64,000 nt of DNA from Gnetum montanum (Eukaryota > Streptophyta > Gnetopsida > Gnetales > Gnetaceae): NCBI GenBank assembly GCA_015680685.1, contig MNCI01005016.1, positions 1-64,000 on the forward strand, read 5' to 3'. Every line of letters begins with the position of its first letter. Positions within the stretch are counted from its first letter, which is position 1. Both the position numbers and the translations under genes were made by a program. Positions 1-11,134 of the stretch are shown here, piece after piece. The notes beneath the pieces were generated by a model. It did not search any database. It saw only the letters and a program-made list of their open reading frames with translations, and was not told where the DNA came from.

Positions 1-56
1 GGTTAATTAAAAGAAAAATTTATATAATGGTAATTAGCACATCAAGATAAACTAAA

Positions 57-2570
57 ATGTCTTCTTCTAACAAAAGAAACTCACCACCTAGGGATAATAC
101 ACAAAATAGTCAAGAATCAAAAACACATAACCGAAATCCGCCAAGTCCTCAACAATACTGATAGTCTATACTCATTCCAATGAGTATATTCTAGACTTTA
201 CCTTTATCCTCCATCAAGACAAACAGCTGCGATGGAGAGATTTGCAAGGTAACATCATGTTACCTCCAGATTAATCAGTTTTTAACATGCTCCTCTGTGC
301 TTTGGCACAGATTGGCATAACAGAACTCTATGTTGAATACGTTGTGAAAGACTTTAACATGAGGGATTATCATCCCATAGCAGTGCAACATATGAAGGAC
401 TCAAGGTAGAAGAGCCAACATACACTGTTGAAGGGCAAAGCCCTGCACGTCCTTAGTGAAATAAGAGATGATGAACCCATTATAACGAGTTCTCTATCAA
501 ATGATGTTTCCCCTCCTAATGATGGTGAGGAGGTAGGGTATCAAAACCTATGATCAATGATACATAACACTGGTTTTGACCCCTGTGAACACCAACTATT
601 CACAGAGGGAAAACAACTCATGATAAGGATGGACGCTTAGATCGTCATCATGATCAGGGCCGTAGCAGCCGAAGAGAAGGTAAGAAGCATTGTCATGGCG
701 ATGGTTCTCCTTCCTCTTCCCCTTCATCTCATCACTCATCCTCTACTTCCACATCTGGCTGTAGCCACCATGAACATAACGGTGAGGATAGAGGTAGACA
801 AAATGAGAGACCTCGACGAGAAAGTTGAGAGAAAGGAGAGAAAGGACAAGGGCATGAATGAAGGGGCAGTAGGGAACAACGAAGACATCATAGGCATCAT
901 GAAAGAGATGATCATGACAAGCCAAGACTTGCAACCCAAAGTATGCTCAACATAATGGAGGCTATAATAATTCCAACAAGGCATCAAAAGGATAGCTGAA
1001 TCAAACACTTAGACATGAATAATATTCCACACTTTGAAGGGGGATACAACGCAGATCCGCAACATCATTTACAGGCATTCCACAATGCCTGTGCCTTGCA
1101 AAACATAGAAAATGAGTGGCAAAAACTTAAGTTATTTCCTAGGAAAATCACCAAGGAAGCAGAGAGTTGATACCGGTCCTTAGAACTGCAAACCATTAGG
1201 AGGTGGAGTACGATGTTAGAACTCTTCAATGATAAATATCAGATGTACTCCAAAGTGTCTAATTTGCATAAGTAGATCCAAGGATGGAAGCAAGGTAATC
1301 ATGAACCCTTGGATGTTGCCATGGGCTGCTACTACGCACAACAGGACCAACTTCGCCACATCATGGTTGGGCTAAGGCATGAAACTAGAAGAACCCTTGG
1401 GACTTACACCCAAGGGAGACTATCAGAACTTAAAGCCTAAGAAGTTCATCGCTTGTTAGAACAAGTAGCAAAAGAAGAAGGTGAGCTATGAAAAAGAGAG
1501 AGTGCAGAAGAATACGACCATGATCCCTCCCTTCAGAAAAAGAGAGTAAGATTTGGTGATGAGGAGGATGAGTCACCACTTGAAGAGTTGGTGAATAGAA
1601 AAACCTTGCCAATTCAGAAACTAACAATCGAAGTATCGGCTAAGGTAGATCAATTATGGGATTCCTTAGACTCTAGACTTGAAACTGTCTTGAAAATCAT
1701 AGAAGAGTCTAAGGTGGAATGAAGTAGTGACAAAGATAAGACAAAGTGGAGAAATTCAGGCCCTGCACATAACAAGGGTAAGGGGAAATTTACTATCTCC
1801 GATGAGGTTTTGGATTCTGACACAGATGATGACAATGGATGTGAGATCTGCCAATATGACCATCCTAAAGGATGTTGTCCAATCATTTCACATCTACAGG
1901 AGTCTAGGGTGTATGCACTTAATCCTAGACTTAACCAACGACAAACACCCCGAAGGTTACCATATCCTCAAGGTAACCCAAGGCAGTTCCACCAACCACT
2001 AACATACTATCCAAATGGAACTCCACCACAACCCACCGGACCACATCAGTAGTGGAAATACCCACAATCATGGGGGATGCCACTGCCAACACAACAATAC
2101 CCTTATCGACAGCCAGATCCATATGGATATTATGTGCAGTAGCTAGTTTCTCCAAGTGACTCTATGGGTCACACAACTCCCCAATGTCACTACCAAGTTT
2201 AGGAGTACTTTAGGAGGACTCCTTCTTCTCCAGGAGACACCCCACACACCTACCATCCTCCAACTCCATCCGCACCTCTTCCACTTGTAGTTCCCATACC
2301 TCCTACTCCAACAATGCAAGGGGAACTCCCTACTCAACTGCAACAACATAATGCTGTGAGAGCTGTAAATATTCAACCTGCTACTGGTTCTGACAACTGT
2401 AAAAAAAGAAGGTCTTTCTTCAGAACCAAAATCCTAGACAAGCTCTCGCAACAACAAGCGGTTGAGTCTATGTATACTCATCCACCATCCAAAACTTCGA
2501 AGCACCCTTCAGTCCAACAACAGAGCTGTACGCATACGGTTATGTTAATGCATACCGTAACCGACTAGAT
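57..2570 (+). pseudogene. gag: Athila-like gag pseudogene (A1)
   Basis: Capsid/nucleocapsid polyprotein of A1, which would package element RNA in cytoplasmic particles. Start chosen at the ATG at 57 (MSSSNK...), conserved at 59567 in A2. At about 1010-1440 sits the retrotransposon gag core, with the pattern IRRWSTMLELFNDKYQ, typical of Ty3/gypsy capsids. A charged linker follows. At about 1840-1875 is a knuckle CEICQYDHPKGCC (CX2CX3HX3C, Athila style), then a Pro/Gln-rich tail. The frame is broken by several stops and frameshifts, for example TAA after LHK near 1273 and TGA near 1720, so no intact protein can be made. Comparison with A2 shows that many differences are C/T or G/A changes. Confidence 0.8.
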
Positions 2571-3084
2571 CAAGGTAGGCCACCTTCCCAAGAAATTATC
2601 TAATCCTAGAAGCCCCTTAATCTATTTACAAATCACCAGGAATGCACCACATAAGGCTCTTCTTGACTCAAGTTCTGGAGTCAATTTAATATCACGAGAA
2701 ATGTATCGAGCTTGGAACCTGCCCCAACTTAAGAAGAGAAATATCCAACTAGAACTAGTTGACTAGTCCATCACCATTCCCTTGGCATTAGTGGAGGACA
2801 TCATTACCACTGTGTGTGGATGGTCATACCCAGCTGACTTCCTAGTGATAGAAGTTAATAGTAACAACAGGGGCTTCCCAATTATAATGGGAAGGCTATG
2901 GCTAAGTACAGTAGATGCATACTTAGGGATCTGTGATCTTTCCTTGCAGATATCTAAGGCAAATATTTATGGAAAGAATGAGAAGAAGAAAGTTCAGTGC
3001 ATCACATATAGTGACTCAGAGGATGATGACATGGGAGAATGTTCAGCATCTCTTCCATGTAATCGGTGTTCCCAAGAAACATAA
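2571..3084 (+). pseudogene. Athila-like aspartic protease pseudogene (A1)
   Basis: Retropepsin-like protease that would cleave the gag polyprotein. The catalytic region reads ALLDSSSGVNLIS near 2655-2695; A2 keeps ALLDSGSRVNLIS. So the expected D-S-G triad is D-S-S in A1, a change that would inactivate it. Downstream come the flap region and the PIIMGRLWLSTVDAYL block, matching the (I/L)GRPFL-type second motif of Athila proteases. An in-frame TAG follows LELVD at about 2763. The frame ends at TAA 3082-3084. No RT follows, which is unusual because Athila pol normally continues straight on. Confidence 0.8.
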
Positions 3085-5158
3085 ACTCAAAGGTGCATGT
3101 ATGTAGCAACTACACCAGTAGTAGATACCTCGTGGTTGACAGCTACTAAAAAGAGAAACCTAATATACAAGGAATGAACTGAGGAAACAACTCATGTTAA
3201 CAACAAATGCATAGATCCATTGGAATATGAGCATCGCCAAATTTCACCCCTTAATCTGAGAACATCAGTAGGGAGAAGTTAGGCACTTTTACAAAATTCA
3301 AATAGACGTTCATTATTTCAGATCTCTCCCTTACAATTCAATCATGGTGGAGATGTCCACCTATGCTAATCATTGGAGGCCCTCATTTCTTTTACACATT
3401 TTTTGTTTTACACATTTCTATTTTGTAAATTTCTTTAATTTTTCTTGTTTTTGTTTTACAACATCGTTATACTTTTCCATTTTGTGTGTGTGTGTGTGTG
3501 ATCCATCCTGTAAGTTTGTCACCCAATAAGTGTTCTTCATGATGGTATGAACTATTTTTCCATTTGATTGCTAATGTTTAGTTTTTACCTTTAAGTTATG
3601 ATGTTGATACTAAGGTATGTTCTTTTGATATGATAGGCAATGAGTCCACTTCATTCATCCACCCACAAAGTCTATGGTCTCTCTTGGCTTGGAAATGTAT
3701 AGTCCCTTCCTAATAAGAACTTTAATGAATCGGTGACTAGGTACTTCTCAAACTAAGGAAGGACTCAAGGTTTGAAAAGGGTGTGACTTCAAGGAAACTT
3801 GATGCATTTGTGTTGGCCATTCTCTTGGGTGCTTGGATGTTTTCTTCTTGAGTTTTCTTACCATTTTGATGTTACCCAATTATCAAAAGTTGAGACAATA
3901 AAAATAAGAAATCTTTACATGGTGTGGTTCTCAAGCATAAAAATAAAAAATAAAAAATAAAAGAAAAAAAGAAAAGAAAGAAAAAGAAAGAAAGAAAGTG
4001 AGAATTCAAAGCACACCCCTTAGACAAAATAATCCCTTGGGCACTGGTTATGGAACCAAAAATGTTCCCTCTAACTAAGGCCCTTCCGCTTCCCATTCCC
4101 TCCTTTATTTCGTCAGAATGGTAGTCACTAGATGTGGTTTGTTTGAGCCCAGAGTTGAAATGAGATTTGCCAAGTCACATTAATCATGCAACACACAAGG
4201 GGCTGTACACCACCTTGTCCTTGGGATTCCATTCCATTCGTCTCTCTCCATCCTTCTCTCCATTGTTCACCTCATTGTTGGTTGTATCATTAGTGTATAT
4301 TTTGGTAGATGCATTGTTTTCTTTTTGGTAAATTCTTACGGTTAAAACTTTAACTCTTGTTCCAAAGGACATTCCTAGAGCCTACAGACTCTTTGAATGT
4401 GGGTTTGTGAGGGCATTAAGGACATGAGCCTGCTTTGGGGAGGACCCAGTCACATTCTTATTTAGTGCACTAGTTCAATTCTTTCCCTTAACATTTTTTT
4501 GATCCATTTTATTCTGTTCATTTCCATCTTGACATCCACTTTATCGATGTTATCATTTTCTCTTTTTATTCATCTTTCTTATTCCTTTTTTTTTCCATTC
4601 TCTCGCTACTGGAGGTTCGTGATTAGTCATGGGGGTACGAGGCCCAATTTTTTTGATTTTCTCCTAACCCCTACACCTTCGATAGTCATCATTAATATAT
4701 CTCTAGATCCGTAATCCAATTGACCTTTCATTGAAGCAAGGTATCCACTGCATTGAAATTCATTAACCCTTGCTAATACAAGACTGTGTTGTGTGTGCAG
4801 ATGACGATCATGCAACAACAGATTGGATCTGGAGGGAGCACTTAGAATGGAGCAATGCTGAAGCAACTATGCAAGGAGTAAGATTGATGGTGCACTTATG
4901 GATGGACAATGAAAGGTGCAATCTAGGCATTGGAAGCAGCAACACTTCTTTCTCTCTCTCTCTTTCTCAGCTGCCAAATGAGGCCTGATGTCAATGAATA
5001 AGGTGTTCACTCTTATTGTCATGAACACCAGTTTTGTTGTGTCTTGTAATGATGATCCGTTCACATGTCATCCCATTAGTTTCGAGTCAATAATCTCATA
5101 CCTTCTCGATATTGTTGAAAGGAACTTGAGGATGAGTTTTCATTTGGTCATGGGGGTA
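3085..5158 (+). other. Non-coding 3' region of A1
   Basis: No gene seen. It contains a (TG)n tract at about 3485-3500, an A-rich purine tract at 3940-4000, a CT-rich tract near 4950-4970, and ends in a polypurine tract. The first 1.3 kb is conserved in A2, where a 67-bp segment missing from A1 is present near 63672-63738. Confidence 0.7.
5148..5158 (+). promoter_or_regulatory. Polypurine tract of A1
   Basis: TCATGGGGGTA lies directly before the LTR start TGATGGAATG. Its position and G-run fit the plus-strand primer of reverse transcription. Confidence 0.65.
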
Positions 5159-5882
5159 TGATGGAATGCGATATTGCATTGGCCACAATATCACATATGT
5201 GATATCGTGTCCCCCCCTGCGATATCGCATACGCGATATTGCGGTGCACCGTCATATCTATAAATAAGAGGCGACTCTCCCTTATTTCCTCATCCTAGGC
5301 TACACAGTAGGGAAACTCTAGTAGATTGATCACTCCAGAGATAGAATATTTTCCATGTGCCCGCAGTAGGAGTCCCAAAGTGAATAGATCTTTATTTGAG
5401 TAGACATTATACCTGAACACAAGTTTGTGTACGGTAATAAATACGAGCTTTGTGGATAAACCTTGTAGTGCATGGAATAGGATTTTATTACTATTATTTA
5501 TTATCCATTATTTACATGCTTTATTAGTTCTTAGTTCCTTCTCAACCCTTCTCTCTTAGTTAAGTGCTTCAGTATGACCACTTCGAGCACGTGCGTTACA
5601 CTTGGTGATCCCAACAATGATTAGCGTTTGGTAGCCAATTTTGCATCGGTTCAGGGTGTGTATGGTAAGTGGGAATGGATGATGATGCTAGGTAATTTAG
5701 ACTTAGTTCATTAGTTAGAGTTAGTAATTAGTTTCTCAACCCTTCACCTTGTTAGCATAGGAGACAAAAACATAAAAATCATAAAAATCATATACCTCAC
5801 ACTTACTTAACCATACACCATGACAACTACAAGTAAGCCTGGGAAGACAACGAATAATTAACCTTAAGTTTTCCATGGGGCG
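5159..5882 (+). repeat. A1 3' LTR, interrupted by element D
   Basis: Starts with TGATGG and aligns with 58761-59336 in A2. The end is missing: after ...CCATGGGGCG the sequence switches to the LTR of D. The A2 LTR carries on from the same point for about 86 bp to ...ACTCATCA. U3 carries clustered GATATCG/CGATATTG palindromic motifs. A 5' part of the transcribed region (about 5310-5485) is absent from A2, apparently by a short-direct-repeat deletion there. Confidence 0.85.
5259..5266 (+). promoter_or_regulatory. TATA box of A1 LTR
   Basis: TATAAATA, conserved at 58878-58885 in A2, lies just after the GATATCG-rich block and would place the R region start some 30 bp downstream. Confidence 0.65.
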
Positions 5883-6527
5883 TGTAATGATAGAAAACAT
5901 CGATTGCTAGAAACACTGAGTGAATTTCTGTGTACACAGTTCCAACCCTGGATCCATGTGAGGACCGTGTTGGGGAAAATGAATCCGTTGACTTGGGCTC
6001 ATAAAATACTGTTGACTTGGCACACCGTAGTTAGGGCTTGTGGCACTGCGCTGTGTTACGCTCTGAAGCGTAGTATAATGTAACCATCCCTGTCTTTAGC
6101 GTTGCAAAATTTTCAGTGCTTCGGTAGCAAATTTTGCTGTGATTATGCTGCAATACGCTAGAGAGCGTATTGTGGTGTAAGAACCACCAATGCTTAAATT
6201 TTGCGATCTCCATTGTTGCGACTAAATGGACTATCTTCTTGCATTTTGCTATGTTGCGCCATATTACGCTACATTGCGTAACTTGATGTAACATGCAAAA
6301 ACTTTAAGATTTTTGAAACATAGTTAACTTACAACATTGAAGCATTGCCATTGTACGCCCTTTGTCTTGTTCTGTCTTCTGGAGTCTATTATGCTGTGCT
6401 ACATAGCGTAGCGTAACAGGCTCTTAGCCAAAAAGGGAACCTGCTAAGCTACACCACTATGGAAATACTTTGCCTAAACCTCGAGACTTTGTTGAATCAT
6501 CAAGGTTTTGAAATTCATAGTGTTTCA
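5883..6527 (-). repeat. Element D 3' LTR (internally deleted)
   Basis: TGTAATGATAG...GTGTTTCA on the plus strand. Positions 5883-5985 align with 38430-38530 and 5990-6345 with 56588-56936. The segment between those two blocks in the right LTR (38532-38634 plus 56099-56587, including the TATA box) is absent here, so this LTR has lost its promoter. AGCGTA/TACGCT hexamers are frequent (for example 6055-6078 and 6400-6416). Confidence 0.85.
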
Positions 6528-6543
6528 ATGGCCCCTCTTTGTT
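6528..6543 (-). promoter_or_regulatory. Polypurine tract of D
   Basis: On the minus strand the sequence reads CAACAAAGAGGGGCCAT immediately before the LTR. The core AAAGAGGGGCCA is the same in C and B. Confidence 0.75.
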
Positions 6544-7730
6544 GATGTTTTGAGGGCTTGCCCAAGAGACATTGAAAAAGAATATGAAACATCAAAGAGG
6601 TAAAGGCGCCAACACCATTCGTCATCTGTTGCTCAGATGTTGCTCTGTCAAACTTGGAAGTGTGGAGTTTGGGTGCATAAGGAGCAGGAAGGATTTTTAC
6701 AGTTGTGGGGAGAGGTTTGAGGAAGACTCAAGCATGAGTAGAATACTTCGCAAACATTTCATTAGGCAACTTTTCGCAGGTGTTTTCCCCAAGAGGTTAC
6801 ACTGTTGCTATACTCTACATGCGAGGCTTGCCTGGACAAGTTGTGTTACGCCCGTATGGCCTGGACAAGTTGTGTTTCATCCATTTTTCCTAGCTCCACC
6901 CGCCTTTTTTTTTGCAAACTTGCGTTCCATGAGGCAAGTTGTGTTACGTTAGTTCATGGACATGATAATTATACATGTGTGAAAGAATTTTTTGTATGCT
7001 CACATTTTGTACAAACAAAAGAAGGGGGTAAAGGCAGTTGTAAGGATAAGGGAAGAAGAAAATGAAATAAGGTTTCTAATGGAGGGAAAGGAAAGATTTG
7101 CACTCCCAAGTAGTCAGGCTAGTCTGAGCAGCCACCTCAGAATGCCGCGACACCTCACCTCCTAGTGAGTGCATTCTTGAAGATCGCTAGCGTAGCAAGT
7201 AACCTGTAAAACATAACAGAAAACAGAGAGCGAAAGAAATCATCCTAATTGCTAGGGAGGCTGTTGAAATAAGTGTCATCCAAAGTAAAAAGGAGAGTGT
7301 AGGGCATGGAGAAGGAACCATAGAAAGAGGCAAGGATCCCTTTGTTGATGCCACGGCTCAGGAATTCACCATTGATAGCCATACTCATCTTGTCCAACTA
7401 ACTGGGCAAAGAACTAGTCAGATGAATTTGTTAGACCAGAGTTTGGTGGTGGCGACAGGTGGAGGCCACCAAGGCTATGGGTGATCATAGTTTCCTTATG
7501 GCTCTGAATGGCGAAGCTGACCCTAGGAGTTATAGCTACAAAGTGGCTGTCGTAGCGACATATTTGAGGGGTCAATAGTATGCCTTTCGGCATATCCGAG
7601 GAATCAATAGGATGCTCATAGGATACCGATGTTGCATCTGTTCCAATGCCCTACCCATTCCATCCGGTATGGATGCCATGCAAGAATGATCACGCTCGCT
7701 TGCTTCATGGGTAATCTCATGGTAGCTTCT
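6544..7730 (-). other. 3' non-coding tail of D
   Basis: No gene supported. A direct repeat containing GCCTGGACAAGTTGTGTT occurs at about 6830-6875, with a partial third copy near 6932-6950. Frames here have no homologue in C or B and no family signature. Confidence 0.5.
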
Positions 7731-8100
7731 AATTTTAAGTTCTAGTAGACTGTTGTTGTTGGTTTTAAGTCCCAATAGACCATGGTCCCAGTTTAAAGTC
7801 TGGGCAGACTATAGTGTGTTAGTTTTACGTTGTAGTGGATAATGGAAGGGCTAGTTTATGGTCTTAGCAGACCATGTTATGGGTGTCAGTTTTGTGTCAT
7901 GACCTAGGGACAAGTCTGTGCTGGTTTAAGATCTTAGCAGACGGATGCTTACCTTGCCATTTTCACGTCATGGCGGACGGTCAAAAACTTTGCTAGTTTA
8001 GCATCATGGCAGATGCGTGTAAGGAATGCTAGTTTTATGTCGTAGAGGACGTGTACAACATTGTAGCAGATGTTTGTTACCTTGCGTTTGAGTCGAGCCA
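7731..8100 (-). repeat. Hairpin-type minisatellite downstream of D pol
   Basis: About eight degenerate units whose plus-strand consensus is TAGTTTTANGTCNTAGCAGAC. Many units contain a short inverted repeat such as GGTCTTAGCAGACC. The tract begins directly after the pol stop at 8105. The same unit type occurs at the equivalent place in C (12121-12500) and B (53780-54030). Confidence 0.75.
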
Positions 8101-8104
8101 ACGT

Positions 8105-9946
8105 TTAGATGTGGTACCGCTTCAAGTACATATGATTCACCGAATTTGAGAGTTCATTATCGTCGATATCTACCAACCTGAATGCTCCGTTTTCGTATGT
8201 GTTAATGACCAAGAAAGGGCCTTCCTATTTTGCAGAGAATTTTTTTACTAGTTCATGAATGGCTTTGAGAACTAAGTCTCCTTTCTTGATCGATCATTGA
8301 TGAAGGTTGTGATGATGCTTCCGTTTCTGCCTATCTTGATATCTCTCGATGCTATCAAGTGTCTAAATGCGTTTCTCCTCTACTAAGTCTAAATCCACAA
8401 TCTTGGACTTGTTGTGTTGAGTCTCATTTATAACCGTGGAAAGGACCATACGTACTGAAGGAACCTGTAGTTCCAGGAGCAACAACACTTCAGATCCATA
8501 AACTAGGCTATAGGGTGTCCTATTTGTAGCTGTTCTGCATGTTATACGATAGGCCCATAGCACATAGAGGATTTTTTCATGCTATCATTTTTTGTTGCTA
8601 CTGAGCATATTTTTTAGTAAATTGATGATCACCTTGTTGGTTGCCTTTGCTTGACCATTTCCTTGTGGGTAATAGGGTGAGGAAAAAGATTGCTTAATAC
8701 CAAGGTTAATGCAGAAAGATTTGGTTTCGATACTACTAAATTGTGGCCCATTGTCGATCAAAATAGTCATGGGAAGCCCAAACCTGGTTACTATATTGTC
8801 GAAGATAAAATGGCAAACCTGTTGAGATGTAATCTTTCGTAGGGGAATAGCCTCAACCCACTTCGTGAAGTACTCGATGGTGGTGATAATGAAGCTATGT
8901 CCTGCAGAAGACTTAGGCATGATGGGGCCTCTGATGTTTAGTCCCCATTGTTGGAATGGCCAAGTGATTTGTGTAGTATGCAATTCAGTTGGTGACATGT
9001 GTATCAGATTTGCATAACGTTGGCACGTATCGCATGTCTTAACCTTGGTAAGGCAGTCTCGTTCCATGTATGGCCAGTAATACCCTAAGCGTTTGATTTT
9101 AGTAGCCATGGCTCATGGAGCTATGTGTCCTCCACATAGGCCCTCATGAACTTTGCTAACTATACTTTGCGCTTGGTTACTATTAATGCAGGTTAACAAT
9201 ACACCATCAAAAGAGTGCCTACATAGAGTACTATCTCCAATGATGACATATTGCCTAGCATGCTTGCGGATTACATCTTTTTGTGCAGGTGTTAACTTGT
9301 GCAGTGGTTCGCAATGTAGAAGGTAGGTTTTAATCTTATCATACCATTCTGGTGTTCTCCCCATGCTTAGAGTAGAGATTTGCACCGCTTGAATGACAGG
9401 GTCTGTACATTTTTTCATTAAAGCAAGCAAGGTGGCGAATAAATATGGTGGCACATTTAACGCTAGTGTGGCTAGTGCATCAGCTATAGTGTTCTCATTA
9501 CGTGGCATGTGTTGGATGTAAGTTGTCATGAATTATCTTAGAAGATCTTTAGCCATATCGTAGTAGGGCTGCAGATGCACAGCTTTGCAGGTGTAGACCC
9601 CTGTGATTTAATTGATAATAAGCATCGAATCACCTCGGATTGCCAGGTGCTGAATGTTCAGTTCCCTAACTGTTAATAGTCCCCTAAGGAGCCCCTCGTA
9701 CTCTACCACATTGTTCATACAGGGAACACTAGGTGATAAGCCAATGGGCAAACATCCTTAGGGGAGAGTCTAATGATGGCGGTAGCGCTACCGCCTCTGG
9801 TAGTTGAAGCTTCGTTGAAGTATAACGTCGCTTTGAGGCCTATTGATACAAGGATTAAAAAATGTACATATTCATCAGGAAATTCTTATTCTATTGTAGC
9901 TTGATCGTTAATAGGTGATGTTGCAAGGTGGTCAGCTATTGCTTGG
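8105..9946 (-). pseudogene. pol: Element D pol, distal part: second RNase H and integrase
   Basis: Continues the frame cut by C; the junction falls in ...SSTKGQ / AIADHLATSP. First come remnants of the extra archaeal-type RNase H that marks Tat/Ogre elements. Then the HHCC finger of integrase (VHEGLCGGHIAP, CDTCQ), the core (WGLNIRGP, DNGPQFSS, QAKATNK) and a C-terminal module ending in LKRYHI before TAA 8105-8107. The first core Asp has become Asn, and the third catalytic residue Glu has become Lys (codon 8645-8647), so the enzyme would be dead. Stops include TAA 9533-9535, at the same column as in C and B, and TGA before AMATKI near 9110. Comparison with C gives the frame. Confidence 0.88.
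9942..9946. repeat. Target site duplication of C (left copy)
   Basis: CTTGG, identical to 27217-27221. Removing C plus one copy restores the D pol frame. Confidence 0.9.
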
Positions 9947-11117
9947 TGTACCGCCTGAAATCGTCGGACTCCGGCTAGAAGGAAACAGAGGTCGTGGGAT
10001 CGCAGGACGGGTACAGAAGACCCTGCCTTCGCCTGAGGGTGAGCTGGAAAGCACGAAGGCAGAGTACCTTGGGTGGTCCGCACGTGGATCAGACAAGGAT
10101 TTCCCCGAACGTACACCGAAGTGCTATACGCTGGGTTATGCGTAAACAGCGTAGAAAATGTAAACAAAGCATAAACAGGGTAAAATAGACGCGGGCGAAG
10201 CGTAAGCGTAAACGGGCATAAATAGAATGCGTGGGCCAAATTGACGTAAAACTGTAAAATATTATGCAGGGAATGTAACAATGATATTACAAAAATGAGA
10301 GTACAGTGCACCGGTCTAATGCAGTTGTGGCGAAGCACAAGGCGGACAAAAAGCCCCGGTGGACAGGAGGGCAGCTGGGCTGGATTATGCTGTGGGCGCG
10401 GCGTAGAGACTATGCATGGCGTACAGGTTTTCCAGTGTAAGAGGGTTTTCAGCTCTAATGCGCAGCGTAAATGTCTCTGGTGTGCTCTGGGATTTTTGCC
10501 AACCGAGCAAGATGAAGTGGAAGACGAGGGTTTTTATACCGGTTGTTACGCTAAACTCAGGATGGGAGACACGTGGCGCGTTGACCGGGTGCATACAATT
10601 TACAAATTTACAAAATATTACATCTGTTGGGCGTATACGCTGTATCAGGTCGGCGTATACGCTGGGCGTATACGTTGAATGTGCTCGGCGTGTGAACTGG
10701 GTGGAGATGCTGAGTGCTGGGCGTATACGGTGACGGATGCTGGGCGTATACGCTAAAGTCTGCCCACTTGCTTCAATACTTGCTCTTCGGTGTTATCTTG
10801 ATGCTGTCATTGGAGATCTTGTCGTCGAGCGTGTGCATCTGCAGTACCTGGGCATCTACGCCAGAGAGTCAGGCGTATACGCTGGACGTATATGCTGGGG
10901 AGTGTTGGGCGTATACGCTGCAGGTGTGAACTTGGGCGTATACGCTGTAGGTGTGAACTTGGGCGTATACGCTGGAATAATATACTTAGTAAAAACCAAG
11001 CATTTCGAGCTCTGAAAGTGCCGTGTATGACATATCATTGTGCTAGGGTCATTCGCGGGTCTCAGAGACCTGTTTGGTGTCGGACAAGTACTAAGCTTCG
11101 AATTTTGTGGTGTTTCA
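9947..11117 (-). repeat. Element C 3' LTR
   Basis: TGTACCGCC...GTGTTTCA on the plus strand, aligning throughout with 26033-27216. It keeps a minus-strand TATA box (TATAAAAA, 10538-10531) and, upstream of it in element direction (10620-10975), an array of GCGTATACGC palindromes. Open frames inside it are short, lack counterparts and are not called. Confidence 0.92.
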
Positions 11118-11134
11118 TTGGCCCCTCTTTGTTG
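11118..11134 (-). promoter_or_regulatory. Polypurine tract of C
   Basis: Minus strand AACAAAGAGGGGCCAA followed directly by the LTR start TGAAACACC. Confidence 0.8.

Larger units (their letters stand above)
1..5882 (+). mobile_element. Athila-like Ty3/gypsy element A1, 5'-truncated by window, gag-protease only
   Basis: Right part of an LTR retrotransposon. It holds gag, an Athila-type protease, a long non-coding tail, a polypurine tract and most of a 3' LTR. Positions 1-4390 align base for base, with indels, to 59512-64000 (copy A2). The lineage rests on the protease sequence, the CX2CX3H gag knuckle and the tRNA-Asp-like primer site seen in A2. No reverse transcriptase, RNase H or integrase lies between protease and LTR, and A2 shows the same gap as far as the window reaches. 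The family therefore looks non-autonomous rather than A1 being a single deletion. Element D interrupts the LTR at 5882/5883. Confidence 0.85.

Noticed and set aside
3940-4000. A-rich tract as a LINE or SINE poly(A) tail
   Set aside because: Interior to the A tail and present in both A copies at the same place; no flanking duplication.
6031-6294. 87-codon frame on the minus strand, repeated at 56624-56887
   Set aside because: Both lie in the D LTR; similarity is due to LTR duplication, and the frames cover promoter-distal LTR sequence without a known domain.
6572-6952. 126-codon open frame on the plus strand in the D tail
   Set aside because: No motif, no counterpart in C or B, runs through a direct repeat.
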